Part shown: one piece after another, positions 61,447-64,000 of the stretch
Layout: each line of letters opens with the position of its first letter
Position numbering within the stretch: the stretch's first letter is position 1
NCBI RefSeq assembly: GCF_001513745.1
Contig: NZ_CP013382.1
Span: forward strand, 186,001 to 250,000
DNA: 64,000 nucleotides
Source: Burkholderia humptydooensis
GTDB taxonomy: Bacteria > Pseudomonadota > Gammaproteobacteria > Burkholderiales > Burkholderiaceae
Direction: 5' to 3'
Made by a program: the position numbers and the translations under genes
The notes under the pieces: generated by a model
Databases searched by the model: none
What the model was told of the DNA's origin: nothing
The model's input: only the letters and a program-made list of their open reading frames with translations

Positions 61447-63066
61447 ATGAAACACACGCATGCCTTCGCGGCCGTGCTGGCCGCGCTCGCCCTGACGACC
61501 GCGCAATCCGCCTCGGCCGTCACCGTTCCCTCGAATGTCGCTCTTGCCGATCAGCAGGACCTGACGCGGCAGGTGCCCGCCGAGGTCGAATCGCTCGATC
61601 CCGCGCACATCGAATCGTGGACCGGCAACACGATCGGCCTCGATCTGTTCGAGGGGCTCGCGCGCATCGACGCGAGCGGGGCGGTGGTGCCGGGCGTCGC
61701 GCAAGCGTGGGAGCACAAGGCGCCGGATACGTGGATCTTCAAGCTGCGCCGCGACGCGAAGTGGAGCAACGGGCAGCCCGTGACGGCCGCGGATTTCGTG
61801 TATTCGTGGCAGCGTCTGGCCGATCCGAAGACGGGCTCGAAATACACGATCCTCGTCGAGTTCGTGAAGAACGCGTCGGCGATCATCGCGGGCAAGCAGC
61901 CGCCGGGCAATCTCGGCATTCGCGCGGTCGATCCGTACACGATCGAGGTGACGACCGAGGTGCCGGTGTCGTACTTCCCCGAGCTCACCGCGATGGCGCC
62001 GCTCGCGCCCGTCAACAAGGACACGGTCGCGAAGTTCGGCGATGCGTGGACGCGCCCGAAGAACATCGTGAGCAACGGCCCGTACACGCTCGTCGACTGG
62101 CAGCCGAACAACCGGATCGTGATGGCGAAGAGCGACAAGTACTGGAACGCGCGCAACGTCGTGGTCCGCAAGGTGACGTACCTGCCGATCGAGAACGACG
62201 AGACCGCGCTGCGGATGTACCAGGCGGGCCAGATCGACTATACGTATTCGATTCCCGCGGGCGGCTTCGGCCAGGTCAGCAAGCAGTTCGGCAAGGAGCT
62301 GCGGCCGGGGCTGCAGCTCGCGACGTATTACTACTACCTGAAGAACAGCGATCCGGCGCTGAAGGAAAAGCGCGTGCGCGAAGCGCTCGCGATGGTGCTC
62401 GACCGCGAGATTCTCACGTCGAAGATCACGCAGGCGGGCGAAGTGCCGATGTACGGGCTGATGCCGAAGGGCGTGAAGGGCGTGCAGCGGCCGTTCACGC
62501 CGGACTGGGCGTCGTGGCCGATGGCCAGGCGCGTCGATTACGCGAAGAACCTGCTGAAGCAGGCGGGCTATAGCGACGCGAATCCGCTCACGTTCACGCT
62601 GACCTACAACACGAACGATCTGCACAAGAAGGTCGCGCTGTTCGCGGCGTCCGAATGGCGCACGAAGCTCGGCGTGACGGCGAAGCTCGAGAACGTCGAG
62701 TTCAAGGTGCTGATGAAGCAGCGCCACGACGGCAAGGTGCAGGTCGCGCGCGACGGCTGGTTCGCCGACTACAACGACGCGATGACGTTCTTCGACCTGA
62801 TCCGCTGCGGCAGTTCGCAGAACACGGTCGGCTACTGCAACCCGAAGGTCGATGCGATCGTCGCCGAGGCGAACCAGAAGCTCGACGACGGCGCGCGCGC
62901 GGCATTGCTCACGCAGGCGCACGATCTCGCGATGAACGACTATCCGATGGTGCCGCTCTTCCAGTATTCGGCGGACCGCCTCGTGAAGTCGTACGTCGGC
63001 GGCTACACGCTGACGAACTACATCGACATGCGCGCCTCGCAGGACATGTACCTGACCAAGCACTGA
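61447..63066 (+). CDS. Oligopeptide ABC transporter substrate-binding protein (OppA/MppA type)
   Basis: The 539-residue periplasmic binding protein (SBP_bac_5) has signal peptide MKHTHAFAAVLAALALTTAQ ending ASA. It then shows EVESLDPAHIESWTGNTIGL, DLFEGLARIDASGAVVPGVA, YTLVDWQPNNRIVMAKSDKY then WN, and DWFADYND-like segments. It recognises extracellular oligopeptides and delivers them to the OppBC permease that follows 17 bp on. GGTGCCTG (61293-61300) and CAGGCACC (61335-61342) form an inverted repeat in the 183-bp gap upstream. Confidence 0.92.
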   Translation: MKHTHAFAAVLAALALTTAQSASAVTVPSNVALADQQDLTRQVPAEVESLDPAHIESWTGNTIGLDLFEGLARIDASGAVVPGVAQAWEHKAPDTWIFKLRRDAKWSNGQPVTAADFVYSWQRLADPKTGSKYTILVEFVKNASAIIAGKQPPGNLGIRAVDPYTIEVTTEVPVSYFPELTAMAPLAPVNKDTVAKFGDAWTRPKNIVSNGPYTLVDWQPNNRIVMAKSDKYWNARNVVVRKVTYLPIENDETALRMYQAGQIDYTYSIPAGGFGQVSKQFGKELRPGLQLATYYYYLKNSDPALKEKRVREALAMVLDREILTSKITQAGEVPMYGLMPKGVKGVQRPFTPDWASWPMARRVDYAKNLLKQAGYSDANPLTFTLTYNTNDLHKKVALFAASEWRTKLGVTAKLENVEFKVLMKQRHDGKVQVARDGWFADYNDAMTFFDLIRCGSSQNTVGYCNPKVDAIVAEANQKLDDGARAALLTQAHDLAMNDYPMVPLFQYSADRLVKSYVGGYTLTNYIDMRASQDMYLTKH

Positions 63067-63083
63067 CTGGAGCGGAGCCGATC

Positions 63084-64000
63084 ATGCTGGCCTACGCATT
63101 GCGACGCACGCTGTGGGCGGTGCCGACGATCCTCGCCGTCGTCACCGTCTGTTACCTGCTGCTGCATTTCACGCCCGGCGGGCCGTTCGACAGCGAGAAG
63201 CAGCTCTCCGCCGCGACGCTCGCGAACCTGAACGCGAAGTACCACCTCGACGAGCCGCTGTGGAAGCAGTACCTGCTGTATCTCGGCTCGCTGCTGCAAG
63301 GCGATCTCGGCCCTTCGTTCCGTTATACGGACTGGTCCGTCAACGATCTGGTGCGCAAGGCGTTTCCGGTGAGCCTCGGCGTCGGCGGCGTGTCGATTCC
63401 GCTGTCGATCGCGCTCGGCGTGCTGCTCGGCACGATCGCCGCGGTGCGGCGCGACAGTTTCGTCGATCGCTTCGTGATGCTGATCGGCAACTTCGGCAAC
63501 GTGATTCCGCCGTTCGTGCTCGGCCCGGTGCTCGTGCTGATCTTCGCGATCGCGCTGAAGACGTCCGAGGGCGCCGGCTGGCTGCCCGCCGGCGGCTGGG
63601 GCGACGGCGGCTGGCGCTACCGCGTGCTGCCCGTCACGCTGCTCACGCTGATCAACGTATCGCTGCTCGCGCGCGTGATGCGCGGCTCGATGATCGAGAC
63701 GCTGTCGAGCAACTACATCCGCACCGCGCGCGCGAAGGGGCTGCCTGGTCACACGATCGTGCTGCGCCACGCGCTCAAGCCCGCGCTGATGCCTGTCGTG
63801 TCGCTGTTCGGCACGGTCTGCATCTCGTCCATCACCGCGGCCGTCGTGACGGAATCGGTGTTCGCGCTGCCGGGCCTGGGCCAGCTCGTCGTCAACGGCG
63901 CGATCAATCGCGACTACACGCTCGTGCTCGGCCTCGTCGTGCTGACGACCGTCTGCGCGGTGCTGTTCAACCTGCTGGTCGACCTCGCGTACGCGTGGCT
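63084..64000 (+). CDS. Oligopeptide ABC transporter permease OppB (3' end beyond window)
   Basis: At least 305 residues of an OppB-type permease: MLAYALRRTLWAVPTILAVV at the first helix, then LLLHFTPGGPFDSEKQLSAA and LARVMRGSMIETLSSNYIRT. The EAA-like loop is ARAKGLPGHTIVLRHALKPA, and TESVFALPGLGQLVVNGAIN follows. No stop is reached before base 64000, with only a few residues expected to be missing. OppC and the ATPases probably follow outside the window. Confidence 0.93.
   Translation, partial: MLAYALRRTLWAVPTILAVVTVCYLLLHFTPGGPFDSEKQLSAATLANLNAKYHLDEPLWKQYLLYLGSLLQGDLGPSFRYTDWSVNDLVRKAFPVSLGVGGVSIPLSIALGVLLGTIAAVRRDSFVDRFVMLIGNFGNVIPPFVLGPVLVLIFAIALKTSEGAGWLPAGGWGDGGWRYRVLPVTLLTLINVSLLARVMRGSMIETLSSNYIRTARAKGLPGHTIVLRHALKPALMPVVSLFGTVCISSITAAVVTESVFALPGLGQLVVNGAINRDYTLVLGLVVLTTVCAVLFNLLVDLAYAW

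Noticed and set aside
60637..63063. 808-codon minus-strand frame opposite XRE-cupin and OppA
   Set aside because: Reverse-complement shadow of two clearly recognised genes; composition dominated by Arg, Ala, His, Val.

Overview
The window is GC-rich DNA, with third-position-GC coding typical of Burkholderia. Gene content (hopanoid genes, a second ispH, an unusually large regulator complement, porins, cstA-ybdD, short H-NS-like proteins) fits the secondary chromosome of a Burkholderia pseudomallei-group species. This placement is inferred from protein families and style, not from a database match.

Layout. 1-5.3 kb: a divergent LysR/quinone-reductase pair, then an MFS transporter, a LysR regulator and an FMN-dependent alpha-hydroxy-acid dehydrogenase on the minus strand. 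5.5-7.3 kb: a scar with VOC and TfoX gene remnants and an internally deleted IS110-family element whose 5' non-coding end may still hold a bridge-RNA region. 7.3-20.4 kb: an accessory region of visibly lower GC. It carries AraC and GNAT genes, a polyamine-type ABC importer with no ATPase, a GGDEF/degenerate-EAL protein overlapping a LuxR-type regulator, and an operon of a TRAP solute receptor, a small exported protein and 5-oxoprolinase subunit A. Its second half is bracketed by two direct copies of an H-NS-like gene, each with a conserved structured leader. 20.5-29.3 kb: a LysR pseudogene, an MlrC-type peptidase, cstA-ybdD, an XRE-like regulator, a class III aminotransferase with a LysR gene, and a DOPA-dioxygenase-like gene. 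29.6-38.8 kb: a hopanoid region (hpnH, ispH, hpnB, hpnA) with an alanine-rich coiled-coil protein, acylphosphatase, an EamA transporter and an OpgC-like acyltransferase.

38.9-57.3 kb is the most distinctive part: two paralogous catabolic gene sets. Set 1 is CitE-like lyase, porin and a Tat-signal MmgE/PrpD protein on the minus strand, divergent from IclR, with family III CoA-transferase, cyclase-family hydrolase and MFS on the plus strand. Set 2 is MFS, isochorismatase-like hydrolase, MDR oxidoreductase, CoA-transferase, CitE, MmgE/PrpD and cyclase, followed by a LysR gene. The two cyclase genes are about 99.5% identical over exactly the reading frame and lie 10.08 kb apart. A plausible scheme is ring or amide opening, CoA activation, hydration or dehydration, then retro-Claisen cleavage of an unidentified branched dicarboxylate. 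IclR probably controls the divergent promoters through two palindromic TGAAAGT-N-ACTTTCA sites.

57.3-64 kb: a broken phosphodiester-glycosidase gene, a POT peptide transporter, an XRE-cupin regulator and the start of an oligopeptide ABC operon that runs off the window. No rRNA, tRNA or CRISPR array was seen.
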